Under the pieces are notes generated by a model, which worked only from the letters and a program-made list of their open reading frames with translations, did no database searches and was not told the DNA's origin. The position numbers and the translations under genes were made by a program. Below, piece after piece: positions 34,266-42,205 of a DNA stretch of 47,070 bases. How positions within the stretch are numbered: the first letter of the stretch is position 1; each line of letters opens with the position of its first letter. The stretch comes from an uncultured Bacteroidales bacterium (GTDB lineage: Bacteria > Bacteroidota > Bacteroidia > Bacteroidales > Bacteroidaceae). The DNA is taken from positions 1-47,070 of the forward strand of contig CACWTR010000017.1 in assembly GCA_902763865.1 (NCBI GenBank), read 5' to 3'.

Positions 34266-34273
34266 TACTTTTG
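34266..34273 (+). promoter_or_regulatory. -7 box of mutY
   Basis: TACTTTTG at 34266-34273 fits TAnnTTTG. It shows that the long frame open from 34134 is not translated from its first codon and supports ATG 34296 as the start of mutY. Confidence 0.55.
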
Positions 34274-34295
34274 CACTCAAAAGAATGCAGAAACG

Positions 34296-35405
34296 ATGTT
34301 CAAATTCAAAATAGAGCAGTGGTACGAAGCCAATGGCCGCGACCTTCCCTGGCGTCACACGAGCGACCCCTACCTCATCATGCTCTCCGAGTTCATCCTT
34401 CAGCAGACGCAGGTTGCACAGGGCATGGACTACTATCTGCGCTTTGCCGAGAGGTTCCCCACCGCAATGCACCTGGCTGAAGCAAGCGAGGAAGAGGTGC
34501 TCAGGCTTTGGCAAGGGTTGGGCTACTACAGCCGAGCCCGTCACCTGCATGCCGCGGCACAGCAGATAGCCCGGACGGGAGGCTTCCCGCGCGACTACAG
34601 CTTCGTCCGTGCATTGCCCGGCATAGGCGACTATACGGCAGCAGCCATCATGAGCCTTGCCTTCGGCGAACCCTACGCGGTACTCGACGGCAACGTGCAG
34701 CGCGTCCTTTCCCGTCACTTTGGCATCAGCGAACCAGTCGATTCCACACAGGGCAAGAAGCTTCTTCGCGCCCTTGCCGACGAATTGCTCGACAAGGAGC
34801 ATCCAGCCCTTTATAACCAAGCCATCATGGACTTCGGAGCTTTGCAATGTAAGCCTACAACGCCACGTTGCGAGACTTGTCCGCTTGCCGAAACATGCGA
34901 GGCTCTGAGGACGCACCAAGTGGATAAGCTGCCCGTCAAGTCAAAGCGAACCGCAGTCCGAGACCGCTACCTTACTTATATATATATGCGCACGAAGGAG
35001 GGACAGACGCTCCTCCACCGACGTGGCAGCGGCGACATCTGGCAGGGGCTCTACGAGTTCCCGCTGATTGAATCCGAAAAGCCGCTCACGACAGAAGAGG
35101 TGGAAAAGTGGCTCTCCCCGAATCTTGAAGCCAACAGCTATGAACTGACACTTGTCGCCCGCGATGTCCGGCACCAGCTCACCCACCAACGCCTGCATGC
35201 CGACCTGTACATCCTCACGCTGCCCCAGGCCGACGGCGAAATGCTGCCAGCCACCGAAGGTTCAATGGTCAATGGTCAGTATTCAATGGTCAATACTCAA
35301 TGGTCAATGTTCAATGGTCAATGGGTCAACGAGTCCGACCTTGACCGTTACGCCATGCCGCGCCTGCTGCTGAAGTTGTTGGAGGCTGTCAGACGCAGGG
35401 ACTGA
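34296..35405 (+). CDS. mutY: A/G-specific adenine glycosylase
   Basis: 369 residues from ATG 34296 (MFKFKIEQWYEANGRDLPWR), the usual MutY start. It removes adenine opposite 8-oxoguanine. Visible features: catalytic Glu in SEFILQQTQV, helix-hairpin-helix LPGIGDYTAAAIMSLAFG, catalytic Asp in VLDGNVQRVL, and the [4Fe-4S] cluster motif C-x6-C-x2-C-x5-C in QCKPTTPRCETCPLAETC. A NUDIX-like C-terminal domain follows. That domain is interrupted near its end by a tandem repeat (35263-35328) coding NGQYSMVNTQWSMFNGQW, just before the conserved DLDRYAMPRLL. The last 17 bp overlap the convergent 5-formyl-THF cyclo-ligase gene tail to tail. Confidence 0.95.
   Translation: MFKFKIEQWYEANGRDLPWRHTSDPYLIMLSEFILQQTQVAQGMDYYLRFAERFPTAMHLAEASEEEVLRLWQGLGYYSRARHLHAAAQQIARTGGFPRDYSFVRALPGIGDYTAAAIMSLAFGEPYAVLDGNVQRVLSRHFGISEPVDSTQGKKLLRALADELLDKEHPALYNQAIMDFGALQCKPTTPRCETCPLAETCEALRTHQVDKLPVKSKRTAVRDRYLTYIYMRTKEGQTLLHRRGSGDIWQGLYEFPLIESEKPLTTEEVEKWLSPNLEANSYELTLVARDVRHQLTHQRLHADLYILTLPQADGEMLPATEGSMVNGQYSMVNTQWSMFNGQWVNESDLDRYAMPRLLLKLLEAVRRRD
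35263..35328 (+). repeat. TCAATGGTCAATG tandem repeat inside mutY
   Basis: About five imperfect copies of TCAATGGTCAAT(G/A) in 66 bp, in frame. It encodes Met/Val/Asn/Gly/Gln/Trp-rich sequence in a loop of the NUDIX-like domain. The sub-sequence AATGGTCAATGTTCAA (35299-35314) is identical to one inside purL (2209-2224, opposite strand). Confidence 0.8.
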
Positions 35406-35943
35406 TGCCGCAGGTCACCTCGTGGACGGGAATGTCGTGGGGTTCGGCGGGAACGCTGTCCAGAAGTTGGAAGGGAAAACAAATGCCTTGCAAGCGGGCA
35501 TGCGCGAGTCGGGGCAGGAGGCGGTCATAGTAGCCTTTGCCGCGTCCCAGGCGGTGTCCGGCCCTGTCGAATGCCATGCCGGGAACAAGGGCAAGCTGGA
35601 CGTCGGGATAGCTGTCACGGGCGAAAAGCTGACCCGTCGGCTCCATGATGCCGAAGGCTCCAGGGGCAAGGGAAGCCTCGCCCTCGTAGAGGCGGAGTTC
35701 CAAATCGTCGCCCTTGCAGACAGGCAGCAAGACGCGCTTGCCTTCCCTGTAGGCTTCCCTGATAAGCGGGCGGACATCCACCTCGTCGGCCAAAGGGTAA
35801 TAAAGCAACAGGATGCCTGCCTCCTGCCACCAGGCAGAGGCACGCACCCTGTTCGTTATTTCTTCAGACATCGCCGCCAACTCAGCGGCAGAGTGCTGTT
35901 TCTTCTGCGCACGGATATAGCTGCGCAGGGACGTCTTTTTCAC
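35389..35943 (-). CDS. 5-formyltetrahydrofolate cyclo-ligase
   Basis: 184 residues starting with GTG at 35943, overlapping the stop of the upstream gene (GTGA). The enzyme converts 5-formyl-THF to 5,10-methenyl-THF using ATP. Family signatures are the basic N-terminus (KKTSLRSYIRAQKK), LYYPLADEVDVRPLI, GAFGIMEPTG, and the C-terminal ATP-loop type sequence DRAGHRLGRGKGYYDRLL. It is the second gene of an operon behind a GH109-like oxidoreductase, with no evident metabolic link. It overlaps mutY by 17 bp at the 3' ends. Confidence 0.93.
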   Translation of the reverse strand: MKKTSLRSYIRAQKKQHSAAELAAMSEEITNRVRASAWWQEAGILLLYYPLADEVDVRPLIREAYREGKRVLLPVCKGDDLELRLYEGEASLAPGAFGIMEPTGQLFARDSYPDVQLALVPGMAFDRAGHRLGRGKGYYDRLLPRLAHARLQGICFPFQLLDSVPAEPHDIPVHEVTCGISPCV

Positions 35944-37520
35944 TTCTTCACCTTTTCAGCTTTTGCTCTTTTCTTGTCGTACTCTTCCCAAAGCTTCTTC
36001 TGGGCACAGAGGTCCTTCTGAGCCTTAGTGCTGGCCTCAGCTGCGGCCTGAGCTGCGGCTTCGTCCTCGGGGCTGGCCCATGCGAACTGGAAGCCCGGCA
36101 TTACGTCCCAATAGCCACGGGTGAAGTCGGGGAAGGCAACGGAACAGCAGTTGTTGTCCATCGAAAGCGCTCCCAGCTCGGCAAGGCAGCACCACTCGGC
36201 AAGGTCGTAAACGTCCATGTCGAGAGGCAGACCGTTCTGCAGGCAATAGACGAGACGCGCGTCCATGAAGAAGTCCATACCGCCGTGACCGCCCACCTTC
36301 TGGGCCATCTCGCCATACTTCTTGATGATGGGGTGCTGATACTTTGCTACAAGGGCGTCCTGCTCTGCCTTTGGCAGGAATCCGTGCGAGCTGAGGTCAT
36401 CGACCTTGGGAGCAACGCCGCTGGCAGAAAGCTGGCTCTTGTCGAGGGCATAGTGCTGTTCGGGGTACTTCGTGGCATAGCCCTTCGTACCGGTCAGTTT
36501 GTAGAGGCGGTTGTAAGGCTGCGGAGTCATGACGTTGTGCTGAATCTCCACCACCTTGCCGTTTGCCGTGCGCATCAGTGTCGTGGTGTGGTCGCCATTG
36601 CGAAACTCAACGCAGGGACGGCCTGTGACCTTCTGCACCAATTCCTTGCCATGCGAGCTCTTGGTGTCCATTGCAACCAACGTTGTGAAGCGGTCTCCAC
36701 GATGGATGTCCATAGCAAGGGCAACGGGACCAAGGCCGTGAGTGGCATAGACATCGCCGCGATTCTCTTTGTTATACTTCAGTCGCCAATGCAGGTTCTG
36801 GATGTCGCTGCCGTCGGGGTTCTTCCAGTAGTAGGCCCAGAAGTCGTCGAGGTTGTGGATGTAGGCTCCCTCGCCACGCAGTACTTCGCCGAAGACGCCG
36901 TGCTGCACCATGTTGAGCGTGTTGAGCTCGTACCAGTCGTAGCAGCAGTTCTCCAGAATCATGCAGTGGAGGCGTGTCTTCTCGCTGAGGTTGATGAGCT
37001 CCCAGCACTGCTCGAGGTTCATGGCGCTTGGCACCTCGATGGCCGTATGCTTGCCATTCTCGAGGGCGCACTTGGCAACGGGGAAGTGGTGGTCCCAGTC
37101 CGTAGCGACATAGACGAGGTCAACGTCGGGGCGCTTGCAGATTTCCTCGTAGCCCTTCGCGCCGCTGTAGATGTCTGCTGGCGGCAGTCCTGCATCGCGC
37201 AGATACTTCTGGCAAGCCTCTGCACGCTTCTCTTCGTAATCGCAAAGAGCCACTATCTGCACGCCCGGTATATAAGTGAAACGGGCCACGGCACCCGGGC
37301 CGCGCATGCCAAGGCCGACGAAGGCCACGCGGACCGTAGCCATCTTGGGGGCGGTCAGGCCGAGCACATGTTGCTGGCCGGCAGGACGGGCAGGTGAATC
37401 AACGATAAGAGTTCCCTTGTCCCAATGCGTTTTGGTGCTGGGACTGAGACTTTGCGCAAACGATGTTACACAGAAAAAAGTTGCCGTCAGAATGGCAACG
37501 GAAAGATGTTTGATGCTCAT
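35940..37520 (-). CDS. Exported Gfo/Idh/MocA protein, GH109-like
   Basis: A 526-residue protein with a signal peptide (MSIKHLSVAILTATFFCVTS, cleavage near FAQS). It has a Rossmann NAD-binding domain (about 60-190) with VAFVGLGMRGPGAVARF and, further on, AIEVPSAMNLEQC. The C-terminal substrate domain has HGLGPVALAMDIHRGDRF and GGHGGMDFFMDARLVYCL. These features match family GH109, which removes alpha-linked N-acetylgalactosamine by an NAD-dependent elimination mechanism, so a role in host glycan breakdown is likely. Other exported Gfo/Idh enzymes are an alternative. The last 50 residues are Lys/Ala-rich. The gene starts a two-gene operon, with a CAAAGATA box (TATCTTTG on the minus strand, 37552-37559) upstream. 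Confidence 0.88.
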   Translation of the reverse strand: MSIKHLSVAILTATFFCVTSFAQSLSPSTKTHWDKGTLIVDSPARPAGQQHVLGLTAPKMATVRVAFVGLGMRGPGAVARFTYIPGVQIVALCDYEEKRAEACQKYLRDAGLPPADIYSGAKGYEEICKRPDVDLVYVATDWDHHFPVAKCALENGKHTAIEVPSAMNLEQCWELINLSEKTRLHCMILENCCYDWYELNTLNMVQHGVFGEVLRGEGAYIHNLDDFWAYYWKNPDGSDIQNLHWRLKYNKENRGDVYATHGLGPVALAMDIHRGDRFTTLVAMDTKSSHGKELVQKVTGRPCVEFRNGDHTTTLMRTANGKVVEIQHNVMTPQPYNRLYKLTGTKGYATKYPEQHYALDKSQLSASGVAPKVDDLSSHGFLPKAEQDALVAKYQHPIIKKYGEMAQKVGGHGGMDFFMDARLVYCLQNGLPLDMDVYDLAEWCCLAELGALSMDNNCCSVAFPDFTRGYWDVMPGFQFAWASPEDEAAAQAAAEASTKAQKDLCAQKKLWEEYDKKRAKAEKVKK

Positions 37521-37551
37521 TGTTATTAGCTTTAGATTAGGTTTCGCAGCG

Positions 37552-37559
37552 CAAAGATA
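37552..37559 (-). promoter_or_regulatory. -7 box of the GH109-like operon
   Basis: Plus-strand CAAAGATA reads TATCTTTG on the minus strand, about 32 bp before the ATG. There is no convincing -33 TTTG at the usual distance. Confidence 0.5.
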
Positions 37560-37748
37560 CTAAAAGATTCCCAAACAATCGCGCTTTTCGACATAAATTT
37601 GTGTGCTAAAGGGCAAAATAAGAGGAAATGAGGGAACGGGAGAGGGAGAACGTCCGGAGAAAAACCTGATTTCGCAGCGTGAGATGCCGCTGCATCAGGC
37701 CGGGGCGGGTTGCACGTCGTCCGGTGGCACTTACGACCCGTCGCAGAA

Positions 37749-37880
37749 ACCGACACGACGCGATGACTTCATTGCTTCATCGCGAACAAGCAATTGCTTC
37801 ATCGCGATGAAGCAATTGCATCTACATGTATGTGCAATCACTCCATCGCGATGAAGCAACGAACACGTCGTGTCGTACTT
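37749..37880. repeat. 22-bp-period palindromic array (locus D)
   Basis: Within the gap 37521-38017, four contiguous 22-bp units lie at 37771-37792, 37793-37814, 37815-37836 and 37837-37858. Unit 2 plus one base is a perfect 22-bp palindrome (37794-37815; left half TTGCTTCATCG). Units 1 and 4 share CCATCGCGATGAAGCA or its mirror half. Unit 3 keeps the ATTGCA...TGTGCA ends around a new centre, ACATGT. Diverged units continue in register on each side and carry the borders CGACACGACG (37751-37760) and CGTCGTGTCG (37866-37875), a perfect 10-bp inverted pair. The right border includes ACACGTCGTGT (37863-37873), the same 11-mer as at locus B. The flanking genes are divergent here. Confidence 0.88.
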
Positions 37881-37990
37881 AGCGTCCGAAGGCGTGGTCA
37901 AAGAATTAACTTTTCGTGCCGTAACATATAAAAGAGCTTAAATAAGGCATTTTTTTCGCGAAGGATGGCTATATTTACATATTAATAATG

Positions 37991-37998
37991 TACCTTTG
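37991..37998 (+). promoter_or_regulatory. -7 box of the rlmN-secG operon
   Basis: TACCTTTG at 37991-37998 lies on top of an in-frame ATG at 37988 and therefore argues for the downstream ATG at 38018 as the rlmN start. Confidence 0.65.
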
Positions 37999-38017
37999 CA
38001 GTGTAAAAAGACACCAA

Positions 38018-39055
38018 ATGGAGAGAAAGAAGCTGCTTGGCATGACGCTTGAGGAACTGAAGGCCGTCGCCACGGAAGTGGGGCTGCCGGCTTTTGCATC
38101 AAAGCAGATGGCTGAATGGATCTACGGCAAGAAGGTGAAGAGCATCGACGAGATGACCAACCTCTCGCTCAAGGGAAGAGCGGCCCTGGCCGAGCGCTAC
38201 ACCATCGGATGCGTATCGCCGTGCGACGCACAGCAGAGCATCGACGGCACAGCCAAGTACCTCTTCCCCACGGAAAGCGGCGAAAAGGTGGAGTGCGTCT
38301 TCATCCCCGACGGCGACAGGGCAACGCTCTGCGTCAGCTCGCAGGTAGGGTGCCGGATGGGATGCCGCTTCTGCATGACAGGCAGGCAGGGCTTCGGGGG
38401 CAACCTCTCTGTCACCGACATACTGAATCAAATCTACTCCGTGCCGGGCAGCGAACAGCTCACCAACATCGTCTTCATGGGGCAAGGCGAACCCTTGGAC
38501 AACCTGGATGCCGTACTGCGGGCCACCAGGCTGCTCACGGACCCCAACGGCTGGGCATGGAGCCCGAAGCGCATCACCGTCTCGACGGTAGGCATCCGGA
38601 AAGGTTTGGAACGGTTCCTCGCCGAGAGCGACTGCCATTTGGCCGTCAGCCTGCACAACGCCTTCCCCGACGAGCGACTCCGGATGATGCCCGCAGAGAA
38701 AGCCTACGGCATCGCCGACTTGCTCGACCTGCTACGGAAGCAGGACTGGAGCCACCAGCGCAGGCTCAGCTTCGAGTACATCGTCTTCGGCGGACTCAAC
38801 GACTCCGAGCGCCACGCACGCGAACTGGTCCGGCTGCTCTCGCCACTGGAGTGCCGCGTCAACCTGATTCGCTTCCACGCCATCCCCGACACGCCATTCC
38901 GCGGAGCACCCGAGGAAAAGATGGAGTGGCTGCGCGACTACCTGACGCACCACGGCGTGACCTGCACCATACGTGCCAGCCGCGGACAAGACATCTTTGC
39001 CGCCTGCGGACTGCTGCACAGCAAAGCGAAAAGTAATGAACTACATAAACTCTGA
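38018..39055 (+). CDS. rlmN: 23S rRNA/tRNA adenine-C2 methyltransferase
   Basis: 345 residues from ATG 38018 (MERKKLLGMTLEELKAVATE). A radical-SAM enzyme that methylates C2 of A2503 in 23S rRNA and of A37 in some tRNAs. The cluster motif C-x3-C-x2-C is CRMGCRFC (Cys112, 116, 119), followed by MTGRQGFGGNLSVTDILNQI and VFMGQGEPLDNLDAVLRA. The C-terminal methyl-carrier Cys lies in TIRASRGQDIFAACGLL. It is the first gene of a co-directional operon that runs to secG with gaps under 25 bp or overlaps. Confidence 0.95.
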   Translation: MERKKLLGMTLEELKAVATEVGLPAFASKQMAEWIYGKKVKSIDEMTNLSLKGRAALAERYTIGCVSPCDAQQSIDGTAKYLFPTESGEKVECVFIPDGDRATLCVSSQVGCRMGCRFCMTGRQGFGGNLSVTDILNQIYSVPGSEQLTNIVFMGQGEPLDNLDAVLRATRLLTDPNGWAWSPKRITVSTVGIRKGLERFLAESDCHLAVSLHNAFPDERLRMMPAEKAYGIADLLDLLRKQDWSHQRRLSFEYIVFGGLNDSERHARELVRLLSPLECRVNLIRFHAIPDTPFRGAPEEKMEWLRDYLTHHGVTCTIRASRGQDIFAACGLLHSKAKSNELHKL

Positions 39056-39060
39056 CTGAC

Positions 39061-40119
39061 ATGAAAAAGATATTTCTCCCCATGATGGGGATTCTCGGAG
39101 CGCTGCTCCCCTGTCTGCTTCTCCTTTCCGGCTGTACGAAGGAGCAAATCTTCCCCCGCGCCAGCGGACGGCCCTACGAAGTGCTCGTCGTGCTCGACGA
39201 CAAGACGTGGAACGCTCCGGCAGGACGCGCGCTCTTCGACATCCTCGACACCGACGTGCCCTGCCTGCCGCAAAGCGAGCGCTCGTTCCACATCACACAA
39301 ATCGAACCAAAGGACCTCAACGCCAACTTCAGCATCTTCCGCAACATCATACAAGTCAACATCGACAAGACACAATACTCGCGCACCGGCATGCGCTTCA
39401 TGCGCAACAAGAATGCAATGGACCAGATTGTGCTCACCATCAACAGTCCCAGCCTGGAGGACTTCCGGCAGTTCTGCGTTGACAACAAGCAGGAAGTCCT
39501 CGACTTCCTGACACGCACCGAGATGAACCGACTCATTGCCGAGCTGGAGAAGAAGTATTCGAAAGTAACCTACGACCTGGCCTGGCAAATCTTCACCTGC
39601 CGGTTCTATGCTCCGAAAGAACTCACCGCATACAAGAAGGGCGAGCAGTTCTTCTGGACAAGCAACAACACTGCCAGCGGACTGGAGAACATCTGCATGT
39701 ACAGCTATCCCTACGAGGGACCCGAGACCTTCAACAAGGAATACATGACCGCCAAGCGCGACTCCGTCATGAAAGCAAACCTGCCCGGAGAAAAGCCCGG
39801 CATGTACATGAAGACGGACTCGCTCTGCACGATGGTAAAGCCCATCGTCGTGCACAAACGCTACGCAATGGAGATGCGCGGACTCTGGTACATGGAGCAC
39901 GACGCAATGGGAGGCCCCTTCGTCAGCCACTCGCGCGTTGACACCGAGACAAACCGCGTCATCGTGGTCGAAGGCTTCGTCTATGCCCCCGAGAAAATGA
40001 AGCGCGGACTCATCCGGCGGCTCGAAGGCTCGCTCTACACACTGCTCCTGCCCGAGGAACAGTATTCACTCATCGACACAGGCATCGAAGAAGACTCAGC
40101 CAAGAAGAAAAAAGAATAA
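39061..40119 (+). CDS. DUF4837-family lipoprotein
   Basis: A 352-residue predicted lipoprotein (signal with lipobox LLSGC at about residues 22-26). The mature part, GRPYEVLVVLDDKTWNAPAG and then LFDILDTDVPCLPQSERSFH, is characteristic of DUF4837, a Bacteroidota-only family without a known function. It starts 5 bp after rlmN and is followed 14 bp later by the PdxA-like gene. A structural or envelope role is possible but not shown. Confidence 0.85.
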   Translation: MKKIFLPMMGILGALLPCLLLLSGCTKEQIFPRASGRPYEVLVVLDDKTWNAPAGRALFDILDTDVPCLPQSERSFHITQIEPKDLNANFSIFRNIIQVNIDKTQYSRTGMRFMRNKNAMDQIVLTINSPSLEDFRQFCVDNKQEVLDFLTRTEMNRLIAELEKKYSKVTYDLAWQIFTCRFYAPKELTAYKKGEQFFWTSNNTASGLENICMYSYPYEGPETFNKEYMTAKRDSVMKANLPGEKPGMYMKTDSLCTMVKPIVVHKRYAMEMRGLWYMEHDAMGGPFVSHSRVDTETNRVIVVEGFVYAPEKMKRGLIRRLEGSLYTLLLPEEQYSLIDTGIEEDSAKKKKE

Positions 40120-40133
40120 AGAACCCTAATGAT

Positions 40134-40946
40134 ATGGAAAAACTAAAGATAGCAGTCGTACAAGCAGGCTCGGAGAGCACAGACAACGAATCGCTTCGCC
40201 GCCTCTGTGAAAACCCCACACTGCTGGAACTCTGCACACCCGTCGCCCGCACGGAATCGGCAGCACTCCGCGACCTTGAAGAAGGAATTGCCGATGCCAT
40301 GCTGCTCGTCCCCACCGCCGGACCCGTACAGTGTCCGATTGATGCCACACAGCTCATCGTGACCGACAAGACAAACTTCTTGCCGCTCAACGCAGAGCCC
40401 ACAGCCGCTGACATCATCCGGTTTCGCGACATACTGGAGCGCGACCTCGACCTCAGCTCACCCCGCATCGCCATCGTCAGCGAAAGCACGATGAAGGAAC
40501 CGGACCTCGCCAATCAGGTAACGGCAGAACAAGGCATCAACACCTACGGCCCGTACACCGTGGAACAAATCCTCAGCGAAGACCTCGCATGCCACTTCGA
40601 CGGCATCGTCACCACCAATGGCGAAAAGACCTGCCAGCGCATCATCTCAGACCTCGCCCTGGAAGCACCTGTCCGCTTCTATGCCGGCGGCACTCACGTC
40701 GTGACCGCTCTCTATTCGCCCGTCACCGTGAACGAAGACGAGGAAAGTCAGGGGCTGGCCGATTTCTCCGCACTCACCCACCCTATCTACACCGCCATCG
40801 ACATCGTACGCAATCGCGCCCACTACGACCAGGCACGGCAGAATCCCTTGCCGAAACTCTACCACGACAAGCGCGATGACCGGCGAAAGGACAACGCACC
40901 ACAAGCAAACAGCAAAGAGAAGGACGACAAAGAGCAGGCATCATGA
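40134..40946 (+). CDS. Degenerate PdxA-like protein
   Basis: 270 residues, shorter than the roughly 330-360 of PdxA (4-hydroxythreonine-4-phosphate dehydrogenase). The fold can still be followed: TAGPVQCPIDATQL where PdxA has AP-x-x-K, then GINTYGPYTVEQILSEDL followed by FDGIVTTNGEKTCQRII in place of FDAVLAMYHDQ, and THPIYTAIDIVRNRAHYDQA in place of the DHGTAYDIAGKG-type segment. The three metal-binding His and the GHTE motif are missing, so dehydrogenase activity is very unlikely. The C-terminus is a charged tail (KRDDRRKDNAPQANSKEKDD). A pdxA gene is, as I recall, found at this place in Bacteroides. The present genome has PdxST (27.7-29.1 kb), which would relieve selection on PdxA. The stop overlaps the next start as ATGA. 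Confidence 0.75.
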   Translation: MEKLKIAVVQAGSESTDNESLRRLCENPTLLELCTPVARTESAALRDLEEGIADAMLLVPTAGPVQCPIDATQLIVTDKTNFLPLNAEPTAADIIRFRDILERDLDLSSPRIAIVSESTMKEPDLANQVTAEQGINTYGPYTVEQILSEDLACHFDGIVTTNGEKTCQRIISDLALEAPVRFYAGGTHVVTALYSPVTVNEDEESQGLADFSALTHPIYTAIDIVRNRAHYDQARQNPLPKLYHDKRDDRRKDNAPQANSKEKDDKEQAS

Positions 40947-42205
40947 GTAACAATTCCGACATGCAAGCCCTGATGAACCGCTACGGCATAGTGGGTCGCA
41001 ACGAAGCACTTCGCGAAGCACTCGCCACTGCCGTCCTCGTGGCACCCACCGACCTTTCTGTACTCATTCAGGGTGAAAGCGGCGTAGGCAAGGAAGTCAT
41101 CCCGCGCATCATCCACGACCACAGCAAGCGAAGAGGCAAGACCTACATTGCCATCAACTGCGGCTCCATTCCGGAAGGAACCATCGACAGCGAACTCTTC
41201 GGGCACGAGAAGGGAGCCTTCACCAGCGCCATCGGAGAGCACGAAGGCTATTTCGGGGCTGCCGACGGCGGAACTCTCTTCCTCGACGAAGTGGGGGAAC
41301 TGCCATTAAGCACACAGGCCAGGCTGCTGCGAGTGCTGGAGACAGGTGAGTACATCAGAGTGGGCAGCAGCACACCACGCAAGACAAACGTCCGCATCGT
41401 CGCAGCAACCAATGTCGATATCCCCAATGCCATCAAGCAGGGACGCTTCCGCGAGGACCTCTACTACCGCCTCTGCACCATCAACATCAAGATACCGCCC
41501 CTGCGCAAACGTCACGGCGACGCTGTGCTACTCTTCATGAAGTTTGCACTGGACACCGCCGAGCGCTATAACATCCCCGAGCCAATCCGACTCACGCCCG
41601 AGGCCGAAGCCGTCGTGAACTCCTATAAATGGCCTGGCAACATACGACAGCTGCGCAACATCACAGAGCAGCTCAGCATCCTTTCCGAAAGCCGCAGCAT
41701 CACACCGGAGGTACTCGCAAAGTACGGCATCACGCCAAACTCCGACACCGATACAGGCATTGCCACCATCGCTGGAAGCAACGGTTCGGGCGGGCAGCAC
41801 GACTACGAACAAGAGATTAAAATCCTGGCCCATGCAGTCTTCGAACTTCGCTCTGAAGTACATGAACTGAAGGACAAGATGCAGGGAAGCGAAGCCTGGC
41901 GGACAGAACCGGCCACGACAACAATGCCGGTGCCCGTCACAGCACAGAAGAACAACACACAGGCGGCAACGCATCCGTACCACGCATTCCCAGCTGGCAG
42001 GCACTCCCAACCACTCGACATGGACATCCCCACTGCAGAAGAAATCGTGGATGACGACACACTCAACATCGGAGACATGGAGAAGCGAAACATCCTGCTC
42101 GCCCTTCAGCGCAACCACTACAAGCGTAAGCTCGCCGCTGAAGAGCTCGGCATCAGCGAAAGAACGCTCTACCGCAAGATAAAAGCCTATGGAATCGACG
42201 AATAG
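40943..42205 (+). CDS. Sigma-54-dependent activator without receiver domain
   Basis: A 420-residue AAA+ enhancer-binding protein. Walker A is GESGVGKE (44-51), Walker B is GGTLFLDEVGELP (about 110-122), followed by the arginine-finger region REDLYYRL. The loop that contacts sigma-54 reads GAFTSA (about 91-96) instead of GAFTGA. There is no N-terminal receiver or sensor domain: the AAA+ module begins near residue 15. A long polar linker (about 270-370) leads to a Fis-type helix-turn-helix (about 378-420; NILLALQRNHYKRKLAAEEL then GISERTLYRKIKAYGI). Activity may be set by its amount or by a partner. It overlaps the PdxA-like gene by 4 bp and lptE by 17 bp. Confidence 0.92.
   Translation: MSNNSDMQALMNRYGIVGRNEALREALATAVLVAPTDLSVLIQGESGVGKEVIPRIIHDHSKRRGKTYIAINCGSIPEGTIDSELFGHEKGAFTSAIGEHEGYFGAADGGTLFLDEVGELPLSTQARLLRVLETGEYIRVGSSTPRKTNVRIVAATNVDIPNAIKQGRFREDLYYRLCTINIKIPPLRKRHGDAVLLFMKFALDTAERYNIPEPIRLTPEAEAVVNSYKWPGNIRQLRNITEQLSILSESRSITPEVLAKYGITPNSDTDTGIATIAGSNGSGGQHDYEQEIKILAHAVFELRSEVHELKDKMQGSEAWRTEPATTTMPVPVTAQKNNTQAATHPYHAFPAGRHSQPLDMDIPTAEEIVDDDTLNIGDMEKRNILLALQRNHYKRKLAAEELGISERTLYRKIKAYGIDE

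Noticed and set aside
34134-34295. N-terminal extension of mutY from 34134
   Set aside because: It would run through the mutY promoter box at 34266 and adds 54 residues unlike MutY.
40690-40705. TCACGTCGTGA in the PdxA-like gene, similar to the array border word
   Set aside because: It lies in ordinary coding sequence without phased palindromes nearby; probably chance.
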